DNA of 64,000 nt. Source: Lentzea waywayandensis. Its GTDB lineage: Bacteria > Actinomycetota > Actinomycetes > Mycobacteriales > Pseudonocardiaceae. The stretch spans positions 434,001-498,000 of the forward strand of contig NZ_FOYL01000005.1 of the NCBI RefSeq assembly GCF_900115955.1. The letters run 5' to 3'. Shown piece by piece: positions 46,532 to 55,917 of this stretch (position 1 is the first letter of the stretch; each line of letters begins with the position of its first letter). The position numbers were made by a program, and so were the translations under genes. Under the pieces are notes generated by a model. That model searched no databases, was not told the DNA's origin, and worked only from the letters and a program-made list of their open reading frames with translations.

Positions 46532-47508
46532 TGGTGTACAAGCAGGTGGTTCGCAGGGCGTTGTTCAACATGCACGGCGGCGACGCGGAGCGGGTCCACG
46601 AGACCACGCTGAACGTCATGGCCAAGCTCAGCCCGGTGGCGAAGTTCGCCCGCAACCAGAACAACCCGCGCACCGTCTTCGGTGTCCGCTTCCCGAACCC
46701 GGTGGGTCTCGCGGCGGGCCTGGACAAGGACGGGCGGGCGCTGCCGGCGTGGGCCGCGCTGGGGTTCGGGTTCGTCGAGGTCGGCACGGTCACGTGGCAC
46801 GCGCAGCCGGGCAACCCGAAGCCGCGCCTGTTCCGGCTCCGCGAGGACGAGGCGATCATCAACCGGATGGGCTTCAACAACGCGGGTGCGCAAGCGCTTG
46901 CCGCGAAGCTCGACAGGACGCCGCTGAAGGCGCCGCTGGGCATCAGCCTCGGCAAGTCCAAGATCACGCCGGTCGAGGACGCCGTCCAGGACTACCTGAA
47001 CTCGCTGAACGCCCTGAAGGACCACGGCGACTACTACGCGATCAACGTGAGTTCGCCGAACACGCCCGGTCTGCGCAGCCTTCAGGACAAGGGCGCGCTC
47101 ACCGAACTCGTCCAGACGCTCACGCGGGCCACGGACAAGCCGATGCTCGTCAAGATCGCGCCGGACCTCACCGAGGACGCCATCGCCGAGGTCATCCAGG
47201 TGTGCGTCGACAACGGCATCAAGGGCCTCATCGCCACGAACACCACGCTGAGCCGTGAGGGCCTCACGAGTGCTCACCAGAGCGAGACCGGCGGCCTGAG
47301 CGGCAGGCCGCTCACCCGGCGCGCGAACGACGTGGTCCGGTTCATCACGAAGAACAGCGACCTGCCGGTCATCGGCGTCGGCGGCATCGCGACCGCCGAC
47401 GACGCCAAGCGCATGATCGACGCCGGCGCGAGCCTCGTGCAGATCTACACCGGGTTCATCTACGAGGGCCCTGGGCTCGTGTCGAGGATCAACCGGGCAC
47501 TGAGGTGA
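46531..47508 (+). CDS. pyrD: Dihydroorotate dehydrogenase (quinone), class 2
   Basis: 325 residues from the GTG at 46531. Oxidises dihydroorotate to orotate with FMN and quinone, the fourth step of pyrimidine synthesis. Visible: [69 protein letters not shown] (catalytic Ser region), NTTLSREG and [33 protein letters not shown]. The N-terminal membrane-binding helix of class 2 enzymes is present ([19 protein letters not shown]). No ribosome site; the -10 spacing suggests leaderless transcription. Single pyr gene here. Confidence 0.95.
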   Translation: MVYKQVVRRALFNMHGGDAERVHETTLNVMAKLSPVAKFARNQNNPRTVFGVRFPNPVGLAAGLDKDGRALPAWAALGFGFVEVGTVTWHAQPGNPKPRLFRLREDEAIINRMGFNNAGAQALAAKLDRTPLKAPLGISLGKSKITPVEDAVQDYLNSLNALKDHGDYYAINVSSPNTPGLRSLQDKGALTELVQTLTRATDKPMLVKIAPDLTEDAIAEVIQVCVDNGIKGLIATNTTLSREGLTSAHQSETGGLSGRPLTRRANDVVRFITKNSDLPVIGVGGIATADDAKRMIDAGASLVQIYTGFIYEGPGLVSRINRALR

Positions 47509-48703
47509 GCGTGCGCTCGACGTGTTCCCAGCGGCCGACCGGACGGTAGCCGCGCAGCACGGTGAACAGCGAGCGCAGCACCGCCACGAAGTCCACGAAC
47601 ACGATCACCATCAGCAGCGGGTAGGCCAACGGCGCCAAGGCGAGCAACGGAACCTTGGCGCGCAACGGTTCGGTCAGATCGCCGACGACCGTGAACACCG
47701 CCACGCCCGTGTAAACCGCGCACAGCAAGAGAATGCCGGTGAACCAGCCCGTCTGGAACGTCGCGGTGACGACGACGTAGATGAACACCGGCTCGAACAG
47801 CACCAGCACCTCCCCCGCCGCCGTGTACGGCAGGTGCACCCACGAGAGAAGACGCGTGCACGACTTCCCGAAGAAGAGCGAGCGGTGCTTGCAGAACGCC
47901 TGCAACCGTCCGAACTTCCACCGGAACCGTTGCCGCAGAAGACCTTTGAGCGACGGCACGGCCTGGGTGTACGCGATCGCGTCGGCCGCGAAGATGATGC
48001 GCCAGTCGAAGTTTCCCCGCACGGACAGGATCTTCATCGAGAAGTCGATGTCCTCGGTCATGGTGTCGGTGTCGAAGTACCCGCACGCACGCACGATCGA
48101 CGTCCGGAACATCGAACCGACACCGCCGATGACGTACTCGCAGTTGAACACCGTGTAGCCCTGTTTGAGCCGGTGCACCACCGCGTACTCCAGTCGCTGC
48201 ACCCAGCCCAGCACACCGCGTTGGTCGGCGATCTTCACGTTCGCCGCCGCCGCGAGCACCATCGGGTCGGCGAAGTGCGCGACCATCTTCGAGATGGCGG
48301 TGCGGGACAACGTCGAGTCGGCGTCGAGCACCATCACGAGGCCGTCGCCGACGAGGTGCATGCCGGTGTTGATCGCCGCCGCTTTGCCCGTGTTCTCTTG
48401 CGAGACAACGTGAACGCGTGAACCGAAGTGCCGCAACGCGGCCACCGTGCCGTCGACAGAGCCGTCGTCGACCACGATCACCGACACGTCCCCGTAGTCA
48501 CTGTCCAAAACGGACTGCACAGCGCGGGCGACGCACAGCTCCTCGTTGTACGCCGGGATTACGACCCATACCGTTGGCGTGTAAGGCAACGGACGTGAGC
48601 GGTGCAGCGACAGGTCGTAAAGATCAGCCGCCACCAGAACGACGCACACGCGGACGACACCGATCATCGCCAGCGGAACCATGAGCCACGCGAGCGACGT
48701 CAT
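47489..48703 (-). CDS. Membrane family 2 glycosyltransferase
   Basis: 404 residues from the ATG at 48701-48703. An N-terminal helix ([21 protein letters not shown]), then the GT2 domain with [45 protein letters not shown] (DxD), [25 protein letters not shown] (TED) and [11 protein letters not shown] (Q/RxxRW), then about four C-terminal helices. This is the NodC/hyaluronan/PNAG synthase type of processive polymerase. Product unknown, likely a surface polysaccharide. Its start overlaps a 32-residue membrane peptide gene by ATGA. The frame open upstream of this start is not GT sequence. Confidence 0.93.
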   Translation of the reverse strand: MTSLAWLMVPLAMIGVVRVCVVLVAADLYDLSLHRSRPLPYTPTVWVVIPAYNEELCVARAVQSVLDSDYGDVSVIVVDDGSVDGTVAALRHFGSRVHVVSQENTGKAAAINTGMHLVGDGLVMVLDADSTLSRTAISKMVAHFADPMVLAAAANVKIADQRGVLGWVQRLEYAVVHRLKQGYTVFNCEYVIGGVGSMFRTSIVRACGYFDTDTMTEDIDFSMKILSVRGNFDWRIIFAADAIAYTQAVPSLKGLLRQRFRWKFGRLQAFCKHRSLFFGKSCTRLLSWVHLPYTAAGEVLVLFEPVFIYVVVTATFQTGWFTGILLLCAVYTGVAVFTVVGDLTEPLRAKVPLLALAPLAYPLLMVIVFVDFVAVLRSLFTVLRGYRPVGRWEHVERTLTSVPG

Positions 48704-48798
48704 CGGCGATGGCGCAGCAGTCGGATGCGGGTCGCGGCCAAGCTGCCCGCGATGATCGCGCAGGCCATGAACAGCACCACGAAGTACGCGGCGACCAT
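48700..48798 (-). CDS. 32-residue membrane micro-protein coupled to the glycosyltransferase
   Basis: ATG at 48796-48798 preceded by GGAGGGAG, TGA overlapping the GT2 ATG (ATGA). The product is a single hydrophobic helix (YFVVLFMACAIIAGSLAATRI, about 5-25) with a basic tail RLLRHRR. Ribosome site, coupling and topology all support a real gene, too short for ordinary gene callers. Likely a subunit or assembly factor for the GT2 polymerase, comparable in role, not in sequence, to small PgaD/BcsF-like partners. Confidence 0.7.
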   Translation of the reverse strand: MVAAYFVVLFMACAIIAGSLAATRIRLLRHRR

Positions 48799-48854
48799 GG
48801 TGAAACTCCCTCCCTGGACCGGAAACTGGATCGGTCCGAAGTGGAGGGACGAAA

Positions 48855-48872
48855 ACCACACGAAGGTGTGGT
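48855..48872 (-). terminator. Terminator after the uracil permease gene
   Basis: 7-bp stem ACCACAC / GTGTGGT with loop CTTC (minus strand), followed by TTTTC, 2 bp past the stop codon. A classical intrinsic terminator. Confidence 0.8.
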
Positions 48873-48874
48873 GG

Positions 48875-50128
48875 CTAGTTACGGCGCGCAGCCCTGAGCC
48901 AGCGCATCACCGGGTGCAGGATCACGACGAGCAGCGAACCCCAGACCATGCCGCCCATCTCCAGGTCGCCGATCCCGATGGTCAGGTCACCGACACCGGC
49001 CACCAGCGCGGCGCCACCGACCATCGCGTTGACCGGGCTGGCCAGGTCGACGCCGCGGTCCATCCAGATCCGCACGCCGATCAGCACGATCAGGCCGTAG
49101 AGCACCAGCGTGCAGCCGCCGAGCACGCCCGGCGGGATGGTCCCGAACAGCGCGATGGCCTTCGGGGAGAACGCCAGCAGCGTCGCGAACACACCGGCGA
49201 ACGCGAACGCAGCCGTCGTGTACACGCGGGTCACGGCCATCACGCCGATGTTCTCGGAGTACGTCGTCGTCCCGGCGCCACCGCCCAGACCGGACAACGC
49301 GGTCGACAGGCCGTTCGCGATGATCGCGTCGCCCGCGCTGCCGTCGAGGTTGCGGCCGGTCAGCGCCGCGACCGCCTTCACGTGCCCGACGACCTCGGCC
49401 ACCAGCACGATCACCACGGGCAGCATCAGCAGCACGACGGACGGCCGCAGCTCCGGCTGGTACAGCTTCGGCAGGCCCACCCACGCCGCGTCGCGCAGCG
49501 CGGCGATCCGCTCGGACGACACGGCGCCGAACGCCAGGCCGCCCATCCAGATCGCCACGAGGCCGATCAGGACCGAGAACCGGAACACCAGGCCGCGGCC
49601 CAGCACACCGGCCAGCAGGATCACGGCGGTGGTCAGGGCGGCGACGAGGGGCTGCTCGGCGAAGTTCGAGGTGGCCTGGTGCGAGAGGTTCAGGCCGATG
49701 ATGATCACGACGGCGCCGGTGACGACCGGCGGCATGACCGACTCCAGCAGCCGAACGCCGAGCGCCTTGACCGCGATGCCGACGACGATCACCAGCAGGC
49801 CCGCGGCGACGACGCCGCCGAGCTGCGCGGAAATGCCCTGTTCACGCGCGGCCACCAGCGGCGCCACGAAGGCGAAGGACGAGCCGAGGTAGCTCGGGAC
49901 GCGGTTCTTGGTGATCACCAGGAACAGCAGCGTGCCCAGGCCGGAGAACAGCAGGGTGGTGGCGACGGGCAGACCGGTGGCGGTGGGAACGATCACCGTC
50001 GCGCCGAACATGGCGACCAGGTGCTGCACTCCGAACCCGATGGTGAGCGGCCAGCTCACCCTCTCCTGGGGTGCGACGGTTTCACTGTCGGTGATCCGAC
50101 CGTCCCCGTGCACGGTCCACAACGCCAA
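48875..50128 (-). CDS. uraA: Uracil/xanthine permease (NCS2 family)
   Basis: 417 residues from a TTG at 50126-50128 placed 7 nt after GGGAGG; frame remains open 20 codons further. Twelve or more helices with WPLTIGFGVQHLVAMFGATVIVP, ITKNRVPSYLGSSFAFVAP (QH and PSYLGSS motifs), LNLSHQATSNFAEQPL, LPVVIVLVAEVVGHVKAVAALTGR and GGGAGTTTYSENIGVMAVT (substrate Glu regions) point to UraA. Imports uracil by proton symport. The minus-strand leader (about 50129-50295) has no clear PyrR motif but could hold the promoter. Confidence 0.92.
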   Translation of the reverse strand: MALWTVHGDGRITDSETVAPQERVSWPLTIGFGVQHLVAMFGATVIVPTATGLPVATTLLFSGLGTLLFLVITKNRVPSYLGSSFAFVAPLVAAREQGISAQLGGVVAAGLLVIVVGIAVKALGVRLLESVMPPVVTGAVVIIIGLNLSHQATSNFAEQPLVAALTTAVILLAGVLGRGLVFRFSVLIGLVAIWMGGLAFGAVSSERIAALRDAAWVGLPKLYQPELRPSVVLLMLPVVIVLVAEVVGHVKAVAALTGRNLDGSAGDAIIANGLSTALSGLGGGAGTTTYSENIGVMAVTRVYTTAAFAFAGVFATLLAFSPKAIALFGTIPPGVLGGCTLVLYGLIVLIGVRIWMDRGVDLASPVNAMVGGAALVAGVGDLTIGIGDLEMGGMVWGSLLVVILHPVMRWLRAARRN

Positions 50129-50295
50129 CGCACTGCCTCCCGGCAATTCAGCCGGACTTCCCGCAGACCGGCCCCGGAATCCTGCCACGCCATGTAGCGG
50201 CTACGGCTAGATAACGGTCCGATAATCACACGATTGCCCTAAAGATCTCCAGAGAGAACCGCCGAATAGGCGCACGCGATTACAGAGAGTCACAT

Positions 50296-51123
50296 TCAGT
50301 ACGCTGAATAGCCTGAGACATCACGCATCGCGGACGCGAGACCGGCCATGTGGTCCGTGGCGTCGTCCAGCACCTCGCCCGGATTCTGGAACTGCGTGCT
50401 CGCCGCCAGGGCCTTGCCCGCCTCGGCCACCAACGCACAGTAGCGGTCCACGCCGTCCGCCAGTTGCATCCTGAGCACCCGCACGCCCTCGACCAACGGC
50501 GCCCGCTCCAGCGGCGGCGCGGTGTCACGAGCGCGTTCGACGGCCTGGAGCTGCGCGGAGACCGCGCGGATCGCCGAGGAGGCCTCCTGGGCGGTCTGCC
50601 GGGCGTGCTGGACGGACTCGGTCGGCATCGACGTGAGCGCGGGCGAGTCGAGCTGCACGAGCAGCTGGGTCATCGCGTCCTCGGCGCCGTGCAGCTTCTC
50701 CATCGGCAGGCGCGCGGACGAGATGTGCGCGGGCAGCGGCGGCCGGGGCGGTGGCGGCGGCGACAACGCGAGCCGTTGCCGGGCGGCCCCGAGCTCGCGC
50801 AGCTTGAACCCGCTGCGCACGGCGAGCACGACGGGCACCGCCGCGCCGATCGAGCCGGTGACGGCGGCCCACGTGCCGAGCACGCCGGTGAAGCCCAGCA
50901 CCGCGAGGGTGCCGAGCATCGAGATGACGATCAGCCAGAACGTCAGCACGGCGTTGGTGCGCTTGCGCTTGCGTTCGAGCTTGGCGCGCGGGTCGTTCCA
51001 CTTCTGCATGCGGTAGCGCGCCTGCTCGGCCAGCGGGTGGCCCTGAAGCGACGCACCCAACTCGTTGACGACCTTGCGGACGATCTCGTTGTTGGGACGG
51101 TTTCTCCAGGGCTCCATGATCAC
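50296..51123 (-). CDS. pspM: Phage-shock envelope stress protein PspM-like
   Basis: 275 residues, GTG at 51121-51123 with AAGGAG 7 nt upstream. A basic cytoplasmic part, two adjacent helices (about 57-78 and 84-104, TNAVLTFWLIVISMLGTLAVLGF and AAVTGSIGAAVPVVLAV) and a long helical, proline-linked C-domain with coiled-coil potential (HARQTAQEASSAIRAVSAQLQAV). Position directly after pspA, and clgR upstream, matches the mycobacterial Rv2743c-Rv2744c-Rv2745c locus, where PspM anchors PspA. Assignment rests on synteny and topology. Confidence 0.8.
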   Translation of the reverse strand: MIMEPWRNRPNNEIVRKVVNELGASLQGHPLAEQARYRMQKWNDPRAKLERKRKRTNAVLTFWLIVISMLGTLAVLGFTGVLGTWAAVTGSIGAAVPVVLAVRSGFKLRELGAARQRLALSPPPPPRPPLPAHISSARLPMEKLHGAEDAMTQLLVQLDSPALTSMPTESVQHARQTAQEASSAIRAVSAQLQAVERARDTAPPLERAPLVEGVRVLRMQLADGVDRYCALVAEAGKALAASTQFQNPGEVLDDATDHMAGLASAMRDVSGYSAY

Positions 51124-51145
51124 CTGCTGGCTCCTTCTGTCCCGC

Positions 51146-51997
51146 TCAGTTCTGAGCCGGCGGGACCTGCTGCTGCGTGGTCTTCTGCTCCTGCTGGACG
51201 CGCTGCGCGATCTCGGCCTGGATCTGCGCGGCCGCGCTGTTGCCCGCCGTCACCTGGGCCGGCGTGTTCGCCTGGCCACCGTGCATGGACGCGCGGATCT
51301 GCTCGAGACGCGACGAACCGGCCATCTGGGTGGTCGAGGCCTGCACCTCGAGCATCCGGCCCTGCACCGAGTTCTGGGCGAGCTCGGCGGACCCGATCGC
51401 GGTCGCGTAGCGCTTCTCGATCTTGTCGCGAACCTCTTCCAGCGACGGCACGTTGCCCGGCGCGGCGAGTTCGCTCATCTGGGTCAGCGACGCGGAGACC
51501 TGCTCCTGCATCTTGGCCTGCTCCAGCTGGCTGAGGAGCTTGGTGCGCTCGGCCAGCTTCTGCTGCAACATCATCGAGTTGCGCTCGACCGCCTGCTTGG
51601 CCTGCGCGGCGGCCTGCAGCGACTGATCGTGCAGCGTCTTGAGGTCCTCGATGCCCTGCTCGGCGGTGACGAGCTGGGTGGCGAAGCTCTGCGCCGCGTT
51701 CTCGAACTGCGTCGCCTTCTGCTCGTCGCCCTTGGAGCGCGCCTCGTCGGCGAGCACGAGGGCCTGACGGGCGGAGGCCTGCAGCTTCTCGACGTCGCCC
51801 AGCTGGCGGTTCAGCTTCATCTCCAGCTGGCGCTGGTTGCCGATGACGGCCGCAGCCTGCTGAGAGAGGGCCTGGTGCTGCCGCTGCGCCTCCTCGATGG
51901 CCTGCTGGATCTGCACCTTCGGGTCAGCGTGCTCGTCGATCTTCGACGAGAACGACGCCATCAGGTACTTCCAGAACTTCACGAACGGACTGGCCAT
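51146..51997 (-). CDS. pspA: Phage shock protein A / IM30 family
   Basis: 283 residues. Starts [28 protein letters not shown] (in part) and continues as a long alpha-helical coiled coil (about 25-215), the ESCRT-III-like PspA fold that binds stressed inner membrane. C-terminal 60 residues are Gln-rich and disordered ([18 protein letters not shown]). Ribosome site AGGAG abuts the ATG. Preceded by a 358-bp interval and followed after 22 bp by pspM, so these two form one unit. Confidence 0.93.
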   Translation of the reverse strand: MASPFVKFWKYLMASFSSKIDEHADPKVQIQQAIEEAQRQHQALSQQAAAVIGNQRQLEMKLNRQLGDVEKLQASARQALVLADEARSKGDEQKATQFENAAQSFATQLVTAEQGIEDLKTLHDQSLQAAAQAKQAVERNSMMLQQKLAERTKLLSQLEQAKMQEQVSASLTQMSELAAPGNVPSLEEVRDKIEKRYATAIGSAELAQNSVQGRMLEVQASTTQMAGSSRLEQIRASMHGGQANTPAQVTAGNSAAAQIQAEIAQRVQQEQKTTQQQVPPAQN

Positions 51998-52355
51998 CTC
52001 CTACGCCTGCCTTCTCGGTGCCGGTGTTGGATCCATCGTCTCAATTGTGCGTCGGCGTATCCACCGACACGGGGAGATATCCGGGAACACCCTGACCCAC
52101 CCCGGGACTTAGGAGTACACGCCTGACGACGTGCCAATCCTGCCCTCACCCGCGCCCCAGGACGCGGTGACCCAGCGTGCTGATGCCAAGCCGTTGCCTG
52201 CCGTTCAACGCGCTGCCGTCGTTGTCAGTTGAACGTCCGAAGACGCAATCTTGTTGCAGACCGTCACGTGGCGGGGGCCACAGTCGGTGACATGTCACCC
52301 GAATGCAGGCGACCCCGCCCGCCAGACGGCGGACGGGGTCGTGGATGACATGGTG
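51998..52355. other. 358-bp pspA-clgR interval, no gene
   Basis: Contains the clgR terminator (52310-52341) and an inverted repeat GTTCAAC (52203-52209) / GTTGAAC (52228-52234) with an 18-bp gap. No ClgR-type GTTCGC-N5-GCG site is visible here and no frame looks coding. It should carry the pspA promoter. Confidence 0.6.
52310..52341 (-). terminator. Terminator after clgR
   Basis: 14-bp stem with one mismatch, pairing 52310-52323 (CGACCCCGCCCGCC) with 52328-52341, loop AGAC; lies 14 bp beyond the clgR stop. Confidence 0.75.
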
Positions 52356-52778
52356 TTATGCCGCGACGACCGCCTTGGGCGTCTCGCCGATCTTGCTCGT
52401 GAGCCTGTGACTGAGCATGGGCTGCAGGCGCAGGTCGGACAGGTCGTCCGACAGCGTGGACGGCAGCACCCGGCCACCTTCCAGCTTGCCGCGGTCCGAA
52501 CGTCCGTCCGGGACGGTGTCGGGCACGGTGTCCGGCGTCTGCTGGACGGCGCCGATGTCGGAGGCGACGTGGTGCAGCAGCTCGGACAAGGGCAGTTCTA
52601 AAGCGTCACATATGGCCGCGAGGAGCTCGCTGGACGCCTCTTTGCGGCCGCGCTCCACCTCGGACAGGTACCCCAGGCTCACGCGGGCGGTCCGAGAGAC
52701 CTCGCGCAGCGTGCGGCGTTGGTTGGTGCGGGCATGGCGAAGTCGATCACCGATCGCCTCGCGTAGCAGCACGGTCAT
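52356..52778 (-). CDS. clgR: ClgR-type transcriptional activator (Xre/Cro family)
   Basis: 140 residues from the ATG at 52776-52778 with AAGGAGG upstream. An HTH of Cro/CI type, [41 protein letters not shown] (about 13-53, in part), as in ClgR, which activates clp protease genes and the psp response. The last residues AVVAA resemble the C-terminal degron by which ClgR is degraded by Clp in related bacteria. A perfect ClgR operator lies 79 bp upstream, so autoregulation is likely. Confidence 0.9.
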   Translation of the reverse strand: MTVLLREAIGDRLRHARTNQRRTLREVSRTARVSLGYLSEVERGRKEASSELLAAICDALELPLSELLHHVASDIGAVQQTPDTVPDTVPDGRSDRGKLEGGRVLPSTLSDDLSDLRLQPMLSHRLTSKIGETPKAVVAA

Positions 52779-52856
52779 CGCGCGCCTCCTTCCGGCCGGC
52801 CGTGTCCCTACGTTACCGATCGACACCGACAACGGGCACTGACTTCCGAACACGTC

Positions 52857-52870
52857 CGCCAAGGGCGAAC
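52857..52870 (-). promoter_or_regulatory. ClgR operator upstream of clgR
   Basis: GTTCGC-CCTTG-GCG on the minus strand, exact to the streptomycete GTTCGC-N5-GCG motif and to CGCYNANRGCGWWS reported for corynebacteria (read on the plus strand as CGCCAAGGGCGAAC). Lies between cinA and clgR. Confidence 0.75.
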
Positions 52871-52883
52871 GAACGCGGAGTCA

Positions 52884-53360
52884 TCATTTGTTCCCGGGGT
52901 CGGTCACCAGCAGGTAATCCGAGAGCAGGACCAGCGCTTTCTCCACGGCGGCGGAACGGACCGCTCTGCGGTCGCCACTCACCGTGATTGTCCGCACTGT
53001 GGACACTCCAGGGCCGCTCAAGCCGATGTGGACCGTCCCCGGAGCGACTCCGTCCTGCGGATCGGGGCCGGCGACCCCGGTGAGCCCGATTCCCCAGTCC
53101 GATTTGCACCTTTTCTTGGCGCCTTCGGCCAGTTGGATCGCGACCTCGGGATGCACGGCTCCGTGCTCGTCGAGCAACCGCTGGTCCACGCCCGCGAGCT
53201 CGTGTTTGAGCTCGGTCGCGTAGACGATCAACCCACCGCGGACCACGGCACTCGCCCCCGGTGTGTCGACGATCGTCGCGCACAGCAGACCCGCGGTCAG
53301 CGACTCGGCCGTGGCGACGGTCTGGTTCTTCGCTTTGAGCAGTTCGACGACGCTGGTCAC
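52884..53360 (-). CDS. CinA C-terminal domain protein (nicotinamide-nucleotide amidohydrolase)
   Basis: 158 residues from the GTG at 53358-53360, overlapping pgsA by GTGA. Family blocks TVATAESLTAGLLCATIVDTPGAS, VYATELKHELAGV, HPEVAIQLAEGAKKR and GIGLTGVAGPDPQDG, then GTVHIGL. This is the stand-alone PncC-type domain that deamidates NMN; the N-terminal MoeA-like domain of full CinA is absent. Last gene of the rimO-pgsA-cinA run. Confidence 0.92.
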   Translation of the reverse strand: MTSVVELLKAKNQTVATAESLTAGLLCATIVDTPGASAVVRGGLIVYATELKHELAGVDQRLLDEHGAVHPEVAIQLAEGAKKRCKSDWGIGLTGVAGPDPQDGVAPGTVHIGLSGPGVSTVRTITVSGDRRAVRSAAVEKALVLLSDYLLVTDPGNK

Positions 53361-53935
53361 AGCACCGCCCGTCCTGCCCTTGCCTTCAGCTTGAACGCTC
53401 GGATGACGTAGTCGATTCCCGTGACGATGGTGAGGACCAGCGCGACGGCCATGATCACCCAGGCGATGAGCTGGAGCACGTCGTTCTGCGGGAGCACGAA
53501 CAGCCCGATCGCGATGACCTGGGCCAGCGTCTTGGCCTTGCCGCCGCGGCTGGCCGGGATGACGCCGTAGCGGATCACCCAGAACCGCAGCAGCGTGATG
53601 CCGATCTCGCGCACGGCGATGGTGATCGTGATCCACCACGGCAGCACGTCGAGGATGCTCAGGCCCACCAGCGCGGACCCGGTCAGCGCCTTGTCCGCGA
53701 TCGGATCCGCGATCTTGCCGAAGTCGGTGATGAGCCCGTGCTTGCGGGCGAGCGTGCCGTCGATGTGGTCGGTGAAGCTCGCGACCGCGAAGATCCCGAA
53801 CGCGATGAGGCGCCACGTCGTGTCGAAGCCGCCCGCTTCGAACAGGGAGAACAGGAAGACCGGAACGAGCGCCAGCCGCGCCATCGTGAGGATGTTCGCG
53901 ACGTTGAGCAGCGGGACCTTCCGGGCCTCGGTCAT
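53357..53935 (-). CDS. pgsA: CDP-alcohol phosphatidyltransferase (phosphatidylglycerophosphate synthase)
   Basis: 192 residues from the ATG at 53933-53935, overlapping the rimO stop by ATGA. Motif [27 protein letters not shown] (in part) is the D-x2-D-G-x2-A-R-x8-G-x3-D-x3-D signature; about four helices surround it. Makes phosphatidylglycerophosphate from CDP-diacylglycerol and glycerol-3-phosphate. Mycobacteria have pgsA3 in the same place beside clgR. Confidence 0.93.
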   Translation of the reverse strand: MTEARKVPLLNVANILTMARLALVPVFLFSLFEAGGFDTTWRLIAFGIFAVASFTDHIDGTLARKHGLITDFGKIADPIADKALTGSALVGLSILDVLPWWITITIAVREIGITLLRFWVIRYGVIPASRGGKAKTLAQVIAIGLFVLPQNDVLQLIAWVIMAVALVLTIVTGIDYVIRAFKLKARAGRAVL

Positions 53936-55335
53936 GTCGGGAGTACCTCGACGATCAGGTCCACGCCCTCGGAGTCGACCACGCGGCAGCGCACGAAGTC
54001 GCCGCGCTTGAGCCCCTCGGCCTCCAGCACGATGCACTCGCCGTCGACCTCGGGCGCCTGGTGCTCGGCCCGGCCGACGCAGTCGCTCTCGTCGTCCTCC
54101 TCGTGCTCGATCAGCACGAGGACCTCGTCGCCCACCCGGTCCTCGGCGCGCTGGCTGGTCAGCTCCTCGACGAGGTTGCCGATCCGCTGCACCCGCTCCG
54201 CGATGGTGTCCGCGTCGAGCTTGCCGTCGAGCTCCTCGGCCTCGGTGCCGTCCTCGTCGGAGTACCCGAAGATGCCGACCGCGTCGAGCCGCGCCTCCGT
54301 GAGGAACCGCTCCAGCTCCTTCAGGTCCGCCTCGGTCTCGCCGGGGAAGCCCACGATGAAGTTGCTGCGGATGCCCGCCTCGGGCGCGTGCTCGCGGATC
54401 TGCCACACGAGCTTGAGGAAGCTGTCGGTGTCGCCGAACCGGCGCATGCGCCGCAGCACGTTCTCGCTGGAGTGCTGGAACGACATGTCGAAGTAGTTCG
54501 CGACCTTGTCGGTCTTCGCGATGGCGGCCACCAGTGACGGCTTGGTCTCGGCCGGCTGCAGGTAGCTGACCCGCACCCGCTCGACGCCGGGGATGCTCGC
54601 GAGGCGCGGCAGCAGCTGCTCCAGCGCACCCTGGTCGCGCGGCAGGTCCTTGCCGTAGCTCGTCGAGTTCTCGCTGACGAGGAACAGCTCCTTGACGCCG
54701 TTCTCGGCGAGCCACATGGCCTCGGCCACGATCTCGTCCGGGTGCCGCGACACGAACGCGCCGCGGAAGCTCGGGATGGCGCAGAAGCTGCACCGGCGGT
54801 CACAGCCGGACGCGATCTTCAACGGCGCCACGGGAGCGTCGTCGAGGCGCCTGCGCTGGACCTTGGTCGGTCCCCAGCCGTGGCCGGGCACCTGGACGTC
54901 GTTCTTGGCTTCCTGGCGCTTCACCGGCGTGATCGGCAGCAGCGTGCGGCGATCGACCGGCACGTGCGACTCGACGGGCTTGCCGTGGAGCACGTCCTGA
55001 AGGCGCTCGGCCAGGTCGTTGTACTGGTCGAAGCCCAGGACCGCGGCCGCCTCCGGGAGGCTGTCCGCGAGCTCCTTGCCGTACCGCTCCGCCATGCAGC
55101 CGACCGCGACCACCTTGGCGCCGGTGTCGGACGCGGCGAGCAGCGTGTCGACCGAGTCCTTCTTGGCCTGCTCGACGAAGCCGCACGTGTTGACGACGAC
55201 GACGTCCGCGCCCTCGTCCACCAGCTCCCAGCCGCCCTCACCGAGGCGCCCGGCGAGTTCTTCGGAGTCGACCTCGTTGCGGGCACAGCCCAGGGTCAGC
55301 AGCGACACACGTCGCGGAGTGGTGGGAGAAGACAC
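53932..55335 (-). CDS. rimO: Ribosomal protein S12 methylthiotransferase RimO
   Basis: 467 residues. Radical-SAM enzyme that methylthiolates Asp of ribosomal protein S12. N-terminal UPF0004 domain with cysteines in [31 protein letters not shown] and VGCMAERYG (second 4Fe-4S cluster), radical-SAM motif [15 protein letters not shown], and a C-terminal TRAM domain (about 390-467). GARNEVDSE, as in RimO rather than MiaB, supports the assignment. Starts the run rimO-pgsA-cinA. Confidence 0.94.
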   Translation of the reverse strand: MSSPTTPRRVSLLTLGCARNEVDSEELAGRLGEGGWELVDEGADVVVVNTCGFVEQAKKDSVDTLLAASDTGAKVVAVGCMAERYGKELADSLPEAAAVLGFDQYNDLAERLQDVLHGKPVESHVPVDRRTLLPITPVKRQEAKNDVQVPGHGWGPTKVQRRRLDDAPVAPLKIASGCDRRCSFCAIPSFRGAFVSRHPDEIVAEAMWLAENGVKELFLVSENSTSYGKDLPRDQGALEQLLPRLASIPGVERVRVSYLQPAETKPSLVAAIAKTDKVANYFDMSFQHSSENVLRRMRRFGDTDSFLKLVWQIREHAPEAGIRSNFIVGFPGETEADLKELERFLTEARLDAVGIFGYSDEDGTEAEELDGKLDADTIAERVQRIGNLVEELTSQRAEDRVGDEVLVLIEHEEDDESDCVGRAEHQAPEVDGECIVLEAEGLKRGDFVRCRVVDSEGVDLIVEVLPT

Positions 55336-55374
55336 GGCGCTCAGAGTAACCGGGTCAGGTGTCAGACCTTGAAT

Positions 55375-55917
55375 TCAGTGCTGCAAGAGCACCTCGACGA
55401 GGCGCCACACGTCGGTCGAGGGGTTTCCCGGCGGCAGCTCCTTGGCACGCTTGATCGCTGTCTCCACCGCCGCGTCGAACCTGGCGAAGTCGAGCTTCTT
55501 GTCGTAGCCGGGCACGCGCCTGGTCAGCAGCGCGCAGGCAGCCTTGCCATCAGCGATGTATGCGCGGTGATCGGTGAAGTGCAACAGAAGCCAGAGCTCG
55601 AAGCACGGTTCCGACACTGCCAGCTCTACCGACTTCTGCCGGGCAAGCTTTTTCGCTGCGTCGACGTCGAACTGGTCGACATCGACGACACACCACACAG
55701 CGTCGTACTCCTCATTGTTGAAGATCTTTTTTGCGTACCGCACAAGGTTTTGCGGTGAGTCAACCTTGTGCTTGACCTCGACCCGCGCTCGACGCAGCCG
55801 CCTGAGCCCGGAGAAGTAGTCGGGTTCGGTTCGCTGACCGCCGCTGACGACAAGAATCCGCCCAGGACGAGCCGCGCGCCGCCCACGCCGGCCATCCGAA
55901 TTCTCATGCGAGCTCAT
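55375..55917 (-). CDS. rloB: RloB-like defence protein (AbiLii type)
   Basis: 180 residues from the ATG at 55915-55917, overlapping the ATPase gene by 14 bp. Core ILVVSGGQRTEPDYFSGLRR (toprim-like, E conserved), VWCVVDVDQFD and SEPCFELWLLLHF (E-L-W) are RloB family marks; a nuclease-like role is suspected. With the AAA15 ATPase it forms the RloAB/AbiL-type anti-phage pair. GC content and codon use are lower and more mixed than in the flanking genes. Confidence 0.88.
   Translation of the reverse strand: MSSHENSDGRRGRRAARPGRILVVSGGQRTEPDYFSGLRRLRRARVEVKHKVDSPQNLVRYAKKIFNNEEYDAVWCVVDVDQFDVDAAKKLARQKSVELAVSEPCFELWLLLHFTDHRAYIADGKAACALLTRRVPGYDKKLDFARFDAAVETAIKRAKELPPGNPSTDVWRLVEVLLQH

Noticed and set aside
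46531..47508. Complete pyrimidine operon
   Set aside because: Only pyrD is present; the neighbours are a sigma pair and a convergent glycosyltransferase.
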